The notes: generated by a model from the sequence alone, not told the origin. A stretch of DNA of 6,476 bases from Candidatus Limimorpha equi (GCA_018065885.1 JAGHSL010000162.1:1-6476); one strand, 5' to 3'; positions 1-5,705 are shown, counted from the stretch's first letter. Translations and numbers: made by a program.

Positions 1-861
1 CTCATTGTGATAGACAATCTCCGCTACGACCAGTGGAAAGCCATTCAGCCGATGATTGAGCATTATTTCCGCGTCGATTCCGATGATGTTTATTACAGCA
101 TTTTGCCGACCACGACGCAATATGCGCGCAATTCCTTGTTTGCCGGTCTGATGCCGCTTGAAATCCGTCGCCGCTATCCGAAATGGTGGGTCGATGAGGA
201 GGATGAAGGCACGAAAAACCAGTTTGAAGGGGAACTGTTGGGCGAACAGTTGAAGCGCTTTGGAAAAAACATCAAGTACTCTTATAATAAGGTGTTGAAT
301 TTGCAGGCTGGCAAGAAACTCTATGACCAGATGTCGAACCTGATGCAGAACAAGCTGAATGTCATTGTCTACAATTTCGTCGATATGCTTTCTCATGCGC
401 GTACCGAAATGGAAATCATCCGCGAACTGGCTGATGATGAGGAGGCTTATCGCTCGCTGATGGTCTCGTGGTTCGAACATTCAAGCCTGTTCGACATGAT
501 GCGTTTCATTGCCGAAAAGAAATGCGACATGATTATCACCACCGACCATGGCTCCAATTACGTGAAGAATCCTGTGAAGGTATTGGGCGATAGGGAAGTG
601 AACACCAATTTGCGCTACAAGTACGGCAAGAACTTGAAATACAATCCGAAAGAAGTGTTTGAGGTGCGCGATCCTGAAAAGATTTTCCTGCCGCGCATCA
701 ACCTGAGCACGTCGTATATTTTTGCCGGCTCCAACGACTTCTTTGCCTATCCGAACAACTTCAACTATTACGTCAATTACTACCGCAACACTTTCCAACA
801 CGGCGGCATCTCAATGAGCGAAATGCTGATTCCGATAACTTATTTGAAGCCGAAAATTTAA
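1..861 (+). CDS. porX: PorX-like response regulator, C-terminal PglZ/alkaline phosphatase-superfamily domain (5' truncated)
   Basis: The frame is open from the first base, so the start lies outside the window; 286 residues remain, about half of the roughly 515 expected for PorX. The visible part is the PglZ domain of the alkaline-phosphatase superfamily. It opens with the strand LIVIDNLRYDQW, whose Asp5 is a likely metal ligand. TTTQYARN follows at 37-44, containing the candidate nucleophile Thr. TTDHG at 180-184 supplies Asp182/His183, and FQHGG at 265-269 near the C-terminus supplies His267. In PorX an N-terminal receiver domain, not seen here, precedes this domain, and the protein regulates type IX secretion genes in the cytoplasm with the sensor kinase PorY; the PglZ domain is reported to cleave oligonucleotides. 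The tsaE gene downstream is a common neighbour in Bacteroidota, from memory. PorX itself is inferred because the receiver domain is missing; a PglZ-domain protein is near certain. Confidence 0.88.
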   Translation, partial: LIVIDNLRYDQWKAIQPMIEHYFRVDSDDVYYSILPTTTQYARNSLFAGLMPLEIRRRYPKWWVDEEDEGTKNQFEGELLGEQLKRFGKNIKYSYNKVLNLQAGKKLYDQMSNLMQNKLNVIVYNFVDMLSHARTEMEIIRELADDEEAYRSLMVSWFEHSSLFDMMRFIAEKKCDMIITTDHGSNYVKNPVKVLGDREVNTNLRYKYGKNLKYNPKEVFEVRDPEKIFLPRINLSTSYIFAGSNDFFAYPNNFNYYVNYYRNTFQHGGISMSEMLIPITYLKPKI

Positions 862-930
862 GAGGGTGTTTAGGATTGCCTGCGGCAAGAAATGCTTCAA
901 AAATCAAATAAAAAATCATTTTTCACTTAT

Positions 931-954
931 AGAGACGTAGCGTGCTACGTCTCT
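931..954. repeat. 24-base palindrome in the porX-tsaE gap
   Basis: The arm AGAGACGTAGC (931-941) is the exact reverse complement of GCTACGTCTCT (944-954), with only GT between. As RNA it would form a 10-bp stem with a CGTG loop. No T-tract follows (TTGCGA), so it is a poor classical terminator. It looks more like a dispersed intergenic palindrome, although it could still end porX transcription. Two weaker hairpins share the gap: TTGCC/GGCAA at 876-888, just after the porX stop, and TTCGGC/GCCGAA at 1013-1027. The stretch 956-970 holds a short GCGAAA direct repeat. Confidence 0.7.
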
Positions 955-1066
955 TTGCGAAAGCGAAAGCAGATTTTTGAAAGATCTTAAATGAGGATTT
1001 TTATTAGATTTCTTCGGCAAAGCCGAATCCATATAATGTTTTCATAAAAGCAACTCCAAAATTTCC

Positions 1067-1074
1067 TAATTTTG
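1067..1074 (+). promoter_or_regulatory. Candidate Bacteroidota -7 element for tsaE
   Basis: TAATTTTG matches the Bacteroidota sigma-factor -7 consensus TAnnTTTG. The spacing predicts transcription starting around 1080, giving a leader of only 10-15 bases before the tsaE ATG at 1093. No convincing TTG is found at the -33 position, so this rests on the -7 box and its location alone. Confidence 0.5.
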
Positions 1075-1092
1075 CCGCAAATATCTTCAATC

Positions 1093-1530
1093 ATGTTGCA
1101 AAAGGAATTTGAAATCAATAGCGTGGAGGAACTCTCGCAAGTCCCTGAATATCTGTTAGGTTTGCGTGATGAATCCGACATCATCGCTTTTTACGGACCG
1201 ATGGGTGCAGGAAAGACGACCCTCATCAAGAATCTGTGCCATCGAATGGGTGTTACCGATGAGGTCAACAGTCCGACATTTGCCATCGTCAACGAGTATG
1301 TGACTGAGGAGGCTGAATCGGTGTATCATTTTGATTTCTATCGCATTAAGAAGTTGGAAGAGGTCTACGACATCGGTTATGAAAACTACTTTTATAGCGG
1401 CAATCTCTGTCTGCTCGAGTGGCCGGAAATGATTGAACCTCTGATGCCTGAAAGGTTCATCCGTGTCGACATCGCTCTGGGCGATACAGATGATAGCAGA
1501 AGAATTATCGTGTCGGTGGTGGAATTGTAA
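1093..1530 (+). CDS. tsaE: tRNA t6A37 biosynthesis ATPase TsaE
   Basis: TsaE is the P-loop ATPase that works with TsaB and TsaD in the cytoplasm to transfer threonylcarbamoyl to A37 of ANN-decoding tRNAs. The 145-residue product has the family's usual length and motifs: Walker A GPMGAGKTT at 35-43, NSPTFAIVNEY at 59-69, the HFDFYR signature at 79-84, and the Walker B-like LLEWPE at 107-112. The ATG at 1093 is preferred over an in-frame TTG at 1072, because that TTG lies inside the proposed -7 promoter box and would only add PQISSI-type residues unlike the family. No Shine-Dalgarno sequence is visible, as is usual in this phylum. It follows porX by 231 bases but probably has its own promoter. 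The inserted IS110 element begins about 48 bases after its stop codon and leaves the gene intact. Confidence 0.95.
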   Translation: MLQKEFEINSVEELSQVPEYLLGLRDESDIIAFYGPMGAGKTTLIKNLCHRMGVTDEVNSPTFAIVNEYVTEEAESVYHFDFYRIKKLEEVYDIGYENYFYSGNLCLLEWPEMIEPLMPERFIRVDIALGDTDDSRRIIVSVVEL

Positions 1531-1559
1531 TTTGTTGTTTTTATGTTGAAAGACAAAAT

Positions 1560-1578
1560 AAGAGCACGAAGCCGTCAT
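1560..1578. repeat. Left half of a REP-like palindrome interrupted by the IS110 element
   Basis: AAGAGCACGA (1560-1569) is the exact reverse complement of TCGTGCTCTT (2884-2893) on the far side of the IS. Next come AGC and CGTCAT (1573-1578), which directly abut the proposed IS end. Joined to TCCCGC from 2863, this gives CGTCATTCCCGC, a plausible first arm of the palindrome whose remainder lies at 2862-2893. Confidence 0.7.
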
Positions 1579-1605
1579 CCTATGTTTGCAGCGTCAAACA
1601 AAGAA

Positions 1606-1636
1606 TTGCATAGAAGCACTAAAAAGATTAGTTTTG
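1606..1636 (+). promoter_or_regulatory. Predicted promoter of the IS110 bridge RNA
   Basis: TTG at 1606-1608 and TAGTTTTG at 1629-1636 are separated by 20 bases. This fits the Bacteroidota -33 (TTG) and -7 (TAnnTTTG) elements at normal spacing. It is the best two-part promoter in the window. It would start transcription near 1642, just upstream of the structured RNA, and could also supply transcripts of the recombinase gene. Confidence 0.6.
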
Positions 1637-1698
1637 CAAGGGAAATGAACAACAAGTTATAAACAATTATCAAACAGAAGTGGGAAGAAACAAGATTA

Positions 1699-1734
1699 AG
1701 CTCGTCAATGGATTAGATAAATCGTCGGGAATGG
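1699..1734 (+). other. Target-binding loop of the bridge RNA
   Basis: The 5' arm (1699-1710) contains CGTCA at 1703-1707, identical to the left flank CGTCA at 1573-1577; one more upstream base could pair as a G-U wobble. The 3' arm (1724-1734) contains CGGGAATG at 1726-1733. This is the reverse complement of CATTCCCG, which appears when the flanks CAT (1576-1578) and TCCCG (2863-2867) are joined. The placement, left guide in sense and right guide in antisense, is the geometry described for IS621. The guides are short, so this support is weaker than for the donor loop. Confidence 0.68.
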
Positions 1735-1767
1735 TAATCCTCTTCCCACCTCTCTGCTTGAGTCTGG

Positions 1768-1807
1768 ACAGTTCTTTGGGCAACGGAGCCCGTATTCAGG
1801 ATTGATA
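1768..1807 (+). other. Donor-binding loop of the bridge RNA
   Basis: The 5' arm ACAGTTCTTT (1768-1777; its first two bases also form the inner stem) is identical over 10 bases to the extreme right end of the element at 2854-2863. This is what a left donor guide should be. The 3' arm contains AGGAT (1798-1802), complementary to ATCCT (1577-1581) spanning the left junction, a candidate right donor guide of only 5 bases. The left guide is strong evidence; the right guide alone could be chance. Confidence 0.75.
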
Positions 1808-1850
1808 GTCCAACGCAGAGATTTTTGTCTGACTTTAAAAACCTTTTGTC

Positions 1851-2852
1851 ATGGCAAAAGTAGAGAAAATAATCGGAATAGACGTAAGCAAGAAGACATT
1901 TTGTGCAGCGACCGAATCGGAACGTGCGGTAAAGGCCCACAGCTGGGATTATACGGACGAAGGGATGGAGTCGTTTGCCTCAACGGTAGACCGTGAGTCC
2001 ATCATCGTGATGGAAGCCACGGGAGTGTACCACACGCGGCTCGCCACCTTCCTGTATAATAGGGGCTTGAAGGTGTCCGTCCAAAACCCGCTGTCCGTGA
2101 AGAACTACGCCAGGATGTGCATGAAGCGCACCAAGACCGACAAGTCGGATGCCAAGCTGATTCTTGACTATGGCAAGATGTTTGGTGAAGAACTTGACCT
2201 GTGGAAGCCGAAGCCAGACTGGTGCATAGAGGTACAGCAGCTCTATTCGATGCTGGAATACAAGCACACACAGCTGACGATGGCGAAGAACAAGATGGAG
2301 TCGCTGTCGAATTCCCATCATGTCAGCAAGGCTTGCGCCGAGATGTGCCTGGCTGATATCACCAGCCTTTCGGAAAGCATTGAGGCAATCGAAAAGGAGA
2401 TAGACAGGCTTGTCATGGACAACGACAGCAACAACCTGGACAGGCTGGAGGGGATACCGGGAATCGGAAGGAAGACGGCCTGCCTGCTGCTGGCGCTGCT
2501 GGGTTCGATGCAAGGCTTCGACAACTACCGACAGGTCATATCGTACTTAGGAATGTGCCCTAGGGTTTACGAGTCCGGCACAAGCGTCCACGGGAGAGCA
2601 AGGATATGCAAGATGGGACTCGGTTCGATACGCAAGAAGCTGTACATGTGCGCCCTGTCGGCACGTAAATGCAATCCGGCATGTAAGGCTCTATACGACA
2701 GACTGGTTGAAAAAGGAAAGGCCTCCAAGCTGGCTCTGATCGCCGTGGCAAACAAACTGCTCAAGCAGGCTTTCGCCATTCTCAAGAATCAAACCACTTT
2801 TGATGAAAACCATGTCAGCGAAAAAATAATTCAAAAAAATCTTGCTTGGTAA
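1851..2852 (+). CDS. IS110-family DEDD recombinase (transposase)
   Basis: This 333-residue enzyme would catalyse bridge-RNA-guided insertion and excision of the element through a circular intermediate. The N-terminal RuvC-like DEDD domain is shown by GIDVSK (Asp11), VMEATG (Glu55) and TKTDKSDA (Asp97, Asp100). A helical, probably coiled linker spans about 125-195. The C-terminal Tnp_IS110 domain has a helix-hairpin-helix-like GIPGIGRKTA (201-210), YLGMCP (232-237) and ESGTSVHGRARICKMG (241-256), where Ser242 is the likely catalytic serine, followed by IRKKLY. Length and motif order are complete, with no frameshift. The ATG at 1851 follows the bridge RNA region by about 20 bases; no strong ribosome-binding site is seen. 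The C-terminal tail runs to within 10 bases of the element end. The IS110 rather than IS1111 group is inferred from the guide RNA lying upstream of the gene. Confidence 0.97.
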   Translation: MAKVEKIIGIDVSKKTFCAATESERAVKAHSWDYTDEGMESFASTVDRESIIVMEATGVYHTRLATFLYNRGLKVSVQNPLSVKNYARMCMKRTKTDKSDAKLILDYGKMFGEELDLWKPKPDWCIEVQQLYSMLEYKHTQLTMAKNKMESLSNSHHVSKACAEMCLADITSLSESIEAIEKEIDRLVMDNDSNNLDRLEGIPGIGRKTACLLLALLGSMQGFDNYRQVISYLGMCPRVYESGTSVHGRARICKMGLGSIRKKLYMCALSARKCNPACKALYDRLVEKGKASKLALIAVANKLLKQAFAILKNQTTFDENHVSEKIIQKNLAW

Positions 2853-2861
2853 CACAGTTCT

Positions 2862-2893
2862 TTCCCGCGTAGGCGGGAATCTCTCGTGCTCTT
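2862..2893. repeat. REP-like palindrome, right part (copy 1)
   Basis: TTCCCGC (2862-2868), loop GTAG and GCGGGAA (2873-2879) form a perfect 7-bp hairpin. It is followed by TCTC and the outer arm TCGTGCTCTT, whose partner lies at 1560-1569 beyond the IS. The same 18-base core occurs inverted at 3289-3306. The two copies bracket the GIY-YIG gene. Confidence 0.85.
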
Positions 2894-2917
2894 GAATACA
2901 TAATCATGGGATGATAC

Positions 2918-3265
2918 ATGGATAAAAAAGGTTACGTTTACATATTGACAAACAAGAACAAAACGACACTCTATATTGGCGTTACTTCCGATTTGTGCAG
3001 AAGAATTGCAGAGCATAAACTTCATCTAAATAAATGCTTTTCAGATAAATATAATACTGAATTCTTGCTGTATTATGAAGTCTTTGATTTGATGGTGGAT
3101 GCCATAGCAAGAGAAAAACAGTTGAAGAAATGGAATAGGGAATGGAAAGATAAAATGATTTCTGAGTTTAACCCTAATTGGGAAGATTTGTCGGAAGATA
3201 TTGGTGTGGATGATGTTTATTTTAAAACGATAAAGGATGCATTTGATTCGGGTGTTCTTTGGTGA
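2918..3265 (+). CDS. Small GIY-YIG nuclease family protein
   Basis: The 115-residue product carries a single GIY-YIG (UvrC/URI-like) domain of the COG2827 type and no other recognisable domain. Motifs: GYVYIL at 5-10 and LYIGVT at 18-23 (the GIY and YIG strands, Tyr8 and Tyr19), Arg28/Arg29 before EH, the metal-binding Glu66 in AREKQLKKW (64-72), and FNPNWEDL at 84-91. The catalytic set is complete, so the enzyme is probably active on DNA; its natural substrate is unknown for this family. An acidic tail of about 24 residues follows the domain. The ATG at 2918 is the only sensible start, since nearby ATGs at 2906 and 2911 run into stops. The gene sits tightly between inverted repeat copies, 38 bases after one and 23 before the other. 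It is more AT-rich than its neighbours, consistent with an accessory gene. A role in spreading the repeat is my inference. Confidence 0.92.
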   Translation: MDKKGYVYILTNKNKTTLYIGVTSDLCRRIAEHKLHLNKCFSDKYNTEFLLYYEVFDLMVDAIAREKQLKKWNREWKDKMISEFNPNWEDLSEDIGVDDVYFKTIKDAFDSGVLW

Positions 3266-3288
3266 AGTTTGTCGTTTGGTCCAGGGAA

Positions 3289-3306
3289 TTCCCGCCTACG
3301 CGGGAA
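3289..3306. repeat. REP-like palindrome (copy 2, inverted)
   Basis: TTCCCGC (3289-3295), loop CTAC, GCGGGAA (3300-3306). This is the exact reverse complement of the 18-base core at 2862-2879. Its flanks (GGGAA before, ATGC after) differ from copy 1, so only the core is conserved; the 10-base outer arms of copy 1 are absent. Confidence 0.88.
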
Positions 3307-3354
3307 ATGCTTTACATTCGACGTAGTCAATGACGCTCCGCTGCGTTGGGTGTC

Positions 3355-3363
3355 AGGGGAAGG
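3355..3363 (+). promoter_or_regulatory. Ribosome-binding site of aroB
   Basis: AGGGGAAGG ends 7 bases before the ATG at 3371. This purine-rich site selects that start over the long in-frame extension reaching back through the repeat and over later in-frame ATGs at 3377, 3392 and 3401. No clear TAnnTTTG promoter is visible between the repeat and this site. Confidence 0.55.
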
Positions 3364-3370
3364 TGTAAAA

Positions 3371-4387
3371 ATGGATATGAAAAAAATAGAAATGAATGAT
3401 ATGAAATACGATATTGGCAATTATTCCTCCGTCTTCATCCTGACAGACGAAAACATTGCGCCATTTTGGTTGCCCGAAGTGTGCGAATGGCTGCATTGCC
3501 CCAAGGCAATCGAAATTATCATCAAGCCTGGCGAACAGCAAAAGAATCTTCGGACGGTTCAAAGAATTTGGAATAAACTGTTGAAAAACAATGCCGACCG
3601 TCATTCGTTGCTCGTCAATTTAGGCGGTGGCGTGATTTCCGACATGGGCGGTTTTGCGGCATCATGCTTTAAACGCGGTATTGATTTCATCAACATTCCG
3701 ACCACATTGCTGGCTATGGTCGATGCGTCGGTTGGCGGAAAAACGGGTGTCGATTTCGGCGGTTACAAAAATCAGATTGGAACTTTCGCTGAACCTAAGG
3801 CGGTTTTGCTCAATACTGTGTTTCTCAGTACTTTGCCTGAACGGGAAATCCTTTCCGGACTTGCCGAAATGCTGAAATATGGTTTCATAGCCGATTCTGA
3901 TTTGCTGCAGGTCGGTTTGGAAAACTATGAATCTTTCATCCAGCGTGCTGCCGAAATAAAGAAGAAAATTGTTGCTGACGACCCGTTTGAACAAGGAAGA
4001 CGCAAGATTTTGAATTTTGGACATACGATTGGCCATGCTATTGAAAGTCATTGTCTTACGAGCGAAAATCCTTTGCTGCATGGCGAGGCAGTGGCACTTG
4101 GAATGTGGTGTGCATTGTGGCTGTCTGTGCAAAAAATGGGACTTGATGAAATGGTTTTACGAGACTACGAAAGAAAACTTCCCGTGTTGCTTTCCGAAGC
4201 GCAAGTCGTTGTTGGAGAGCAAGATATTGAAGATATTATGAGGAAACTTGTCCACGACAAGAAATCGTGCGATGGCAAGCCGCAATTCGTGTTGCTGGAA
4301 GCTCTTGGAAAATCGGTTCGCGATATTGAAATAGAGCCTGATATGATTCGTGAGGCTTTGATGCGTTGTTCAAAACTGTTTGCTTGA
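3371..4387 (+). CDS. aroB: 3-dehydroquinate synthase
   Basis: AroB converts DAHP to 3-dehydroquinate, the second step of the shikimate pathway, using NAD and a divalent metal in the cytoplasm. The 338 residues are near the usual length. Visible motifs: LTDEN at 24-28, GEQQKNL at 54-60, the NAD-binding NLGGGVISDMGGF at 83-95, IPTTLLAMVDASVGGKTG at 109-126, and FGGYKNQIG at 129-137. The predicted metal ligands are Glu166 (LAEMLKYG), His218 (NFGHTIGHAIE) and His237 (LLHGEAVALGM). The open frame extends upstream to 3269, but that part is a translation of the REP-like repeat with no family similarity. The start at 3371 has a good ribosome-binding site. aroA follows 23 bases after the stop, so the two are probably one transcript. 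The N-terminus is slightly short compared with enterobacterial AroB; otherwise nothing is odd. Confidence 0.96.
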   Translation: MDMKKIEMNDMKYDIGNYSSVFILTDENIAPFWLPEVCEWLHCPKAIEIIIKPGEQQKNLRTVQRIWNKLLKNNADRHSLLVNLGGGVISDMGGFAASCFKRGIDFINIPTTLLAMVDASVGGKTGVDFGGYKNQIGTFAEPKAVLLNTVFLSTLPEREILSGLAEMLKYGFIADSDLLQVGLENYESFIQRAAEIKKKIVADDPFEQGRRKILNFGHTIGHAIESHCLTSENPLLHGEAVALGMWCALWLSVQKMGLDEMVLRDYERKLPVLLSEAQVVVGEQDIEDIMRKLVHDKKSCDGKPQFVLLEALGKSVRDIEIEPDMIREALMRCSKLFA

Positions 4388-4410
4388 TGTTAGATTTTCA
4401 GGACAATAAT

Positions 4411-5646
4411 ATGCTTGAAATCTCATTTCCCTTTGCCCAAAAAACGGTGAAAGGCAATGTGAAACTTCCTTTTAGCAAAAGCGAAAGCAATCGTGCCTTA
4501 ATGATTGCGGCATACGGAGAATTTCCGTTGGAAATCAATAGTTTGTCGGATGCCAATGATACCGTGCTGTTGCAAAAACTGCTTCATTTCTTCTCCCAAG
4601 GTGCATCGGTTTTTGATTGTGAAGATGCGGGAACGGTGGCGCGTTTTCTGATGACTTTTTTGGCAGGGAAACAGGGTGAATGGACGTTGACGGGCAGTCC
4701 TCGCCTTTGTCAGCGGCCCATGGGTGATTTGGTGGTTGCCTTGCGTCATTTGGGTGCTTCGATTGAATATCTTGGAAATGATGATTGCTTGCCGGTGAAA
4801 ATAAAAGGTGTTGATATTCAGGGTGGTAAAGTCACCCTTAATATCGAAAATAGCAGTCAGTTTGCTTCGTCTTTATTGTTGGCGGCTCCGATGTGGCCGA
4901 AAGGTTTGAAACTGCATTTGGAAGGTAATCTGAATTCGCTGCCATATATTGACATGACCATTGCAATGATGCAAAATGTTGGTGCAAAGGTGGTTAGAGA
5001 AAAAACTTTGATTTCTGTTGACAATGTGCCATATCAGTTTGCAGGACAAAAGGTCTCGGCGGATTGGAGTGCCGCCTCCTATTGGTTTGAGCTGGCGGCA
5101 TTGAGCGATGATTGCGATTTGTTGCTCGAAAATCTGTCTTTCGATTCGCTTCAAGGCGATGCCGCTATTGCCGAAATGATGCGTCAATTTGGGGTAAATG
5201 CTATTGAAGAGGAGTTTGGCATTCGATTGAAAAAGAAACATTTGAATGCAGAAAATCTTGTTTTCGATTTTTCCAACACACCTGATTTGTTCCCTGCTGT
5301 CGTTGCAACATGTGCAGGATTAAGACAGGAAGCATATTTTAAAGGTGTTAAAAACCTTGGTCTGAAGGAGTCGGATAGGGTAGGGGCAATGGCTGAAGAA
5401 TTGGGAAAAATTGGGGTGATTTTATTGCGGATTTCTGAAGATGAAGTGTGTTTGTCATTCGAAAAACTGCATTCTTCAGGTTCTCAACCGATTGTTTTTG
5501 ACCCTCACAACGACCATAGGATTGCGATGGCAATAGCTCCGTTGGCTTTGAAAATTGGTAATTTTTGTGTAATAAATCCACGGGTTGTTGAAAAATCTTA
5601 TCCTTTTTTCTGGCGGGAAGTAGGAAAAATCTTCTCTCTCCATTAA
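4411..5646 (+). CDS. aroA: 3-phosphoshikimate 1-carboxyvinyltransferase (EPSP synthase)
   Basis: AroA joins phosphoenolpyruvate and shikimate 3-phosphate to give EPSP, the sixth shikimate step. At 411 residues it is full length, with both inverse-barrel domains. Motifs: SKSESNRAL with Lys23, Ser24 and Arg28; NDT at 49-51; AGTVARF at 73-79; GSPRLCQRP at 95-103; SSQFASS at 148-154; TPDLFPA with Asp292; LKESDR with Glu320 and Arg323; NDHRIAMA with His369 and Arg370; and VEKSYPFF with Lys395. The PEP-site segment reads AGTVARF where E. coli has AGTAMRP, a divergence. The ATG at 4411 has AGGA seven bases upstream and gives the usual N-terminus; an in-frame ATG at 4387, overlapping the aroB stop by one base, would add eight residues and is possible. 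Two stop codons in tandem (5644-5649) end the gene. It is probably coupled to aroB. Confidence 0.96.
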   Translation: MLEISFPFAQKTVKGNVKLPFSKSESNRALMIAAYGEFPLEINSLSDANDTVLLQKLLHFFSQGASVFDCEDAGTVARFLMTFLAGKQGEWTLTGSPRLCQRPMGDLVVALRHLGASIEYLGNDDCLPVKIKGVDIQGGKVTLNIENSSQFASSLLLAAPMWPKGLKLHLEGNLNSLPYIDMTIAMMQNVGAKVVREKTLISVDNVPYQFAGQKVSADWSAASYWFELAALSDDCDLLLENLSFDSLQGDAAIAEMMRQFGVNAIEEEFGIRLKKKHLNAENLVFDFSNTPDLFPAVVATCAGLRQEAYFKGVKNLGLKESDRVGAMAEELGKIGVILLRISEDEVCLSFEKLHSSGSQPIVFDPHNDHRIAMAIAPLALKIGNFCVINPRVVEKSYPFFWREVGKIFSLH

Positions 5647-5705
5647 TAATTCATCAAATTTTTGCCTCAAGAAGTTCAAATTCAGGTTGCTTTTAACTCA
5701 TTTTT

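Larger units (their letters stand above)
1642..1830 (+). ncRNA. Predicted IS110 bridge RNA (target loop then donor loop)
   Basis: IS110-group elements encode, upstream of the recombinase, an RNA of about 180 nt whose two internal loops pair with target and donor DNA (known for IS621). Here two stem-loops follow each other without a gap. The first has outer stem GTGGGAAGA (1680-1688) with TCTTCCCAC (1741-1749), inner stem GATTA (1694-1698) with TAATC (1735-1739), and apical stem GATT (1711-1714) with AATC (1720-1723). The second has outer stem TCTCTGC (1751-1757) with GCAGAGA (1815-1821), inner stem TGGAC (1765-1769) with GTCCA (1808-1812), and apical stem GGGC (1778-1781) with GCCC (1788-1791). 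The loop arms match the insertion site and the element end (see the next two entries). I found no convincing 5' stem-loop in 1642-1679. The 5' end is inferred from the promoter and the 3' end from the last stem. Confidence 0.8.
1579..2862 (+). mobile_element. IS110-family insertion sequence (about 1.28 kb)
   Basis: The element has a long non-coding left end (about 270 bases), a DEDD recombinase gene, and a very short right end (about 10 bases after the stop), as in the IS110 group. No terminal inverted repeats of the DDE type and no clear target duplication are seen, which is normal for this family. The ends were placed by two independent signs. Bases 2854-2863 (ACAGTTCTTT) recur exactly in the left end at 1768-1777. 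Removing 1579-2862 also restores a continuous palindrome with 10-base outer arms. The left end begins with a small hairpin, GTTTG (1584-1588) with CAAAC (1595-1599). Boundaries are uncertain by about 2 bases because the core dinucleotide cannot be fixed from one copy. The element looks intact and potentially active. Confidence 0.88.

Noticed and set aside
1072..1092. TTG start for tsaE seven codons upstream
   Set aside because: The TTG is part of the TAATTTTG promoter box, and the added residues do not resemble TsaE.
862..1092. Small gene in the porX-tsaE gap
   Set aside because: No frame with a plausible start and length; only hairpins and the promoter are seen.
1642..1679. Possible 5' stem-loop of the bridge RNA
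   Set aside because: The stretch is AT-rich and only very short pairings could be found by eye; not reported as structure.
1980..2513. Long antisense open frames inside the recombinase gene
   Set aside because: They lack family motifs and starts with support, and lie opposite a gene with complete DEDD recombinase motifs.
2894..2899. GAATAC downstream of the IS, complementary to GTATTC (1792-1797) in the donor loop
   Set aside because: A right donor guide should match the start of the left end, not DNA outside the right end; a 6-base match here is likely chance.
3269..3370. Upstream extension of the aroB reading frame with an early start
   Set aside because: It translates the REP-like palindrome and has no AroB-like sequence; the ATG at 3371 has a good ribosome-binding site.
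4387..4410. aroA start at the ATG overlapping the aroB stop
   Set aside because: Possible by coupling, but the ATG at 4411 has AGGA at good spacing and gives the usual N-terminal length; kept as an alternative.
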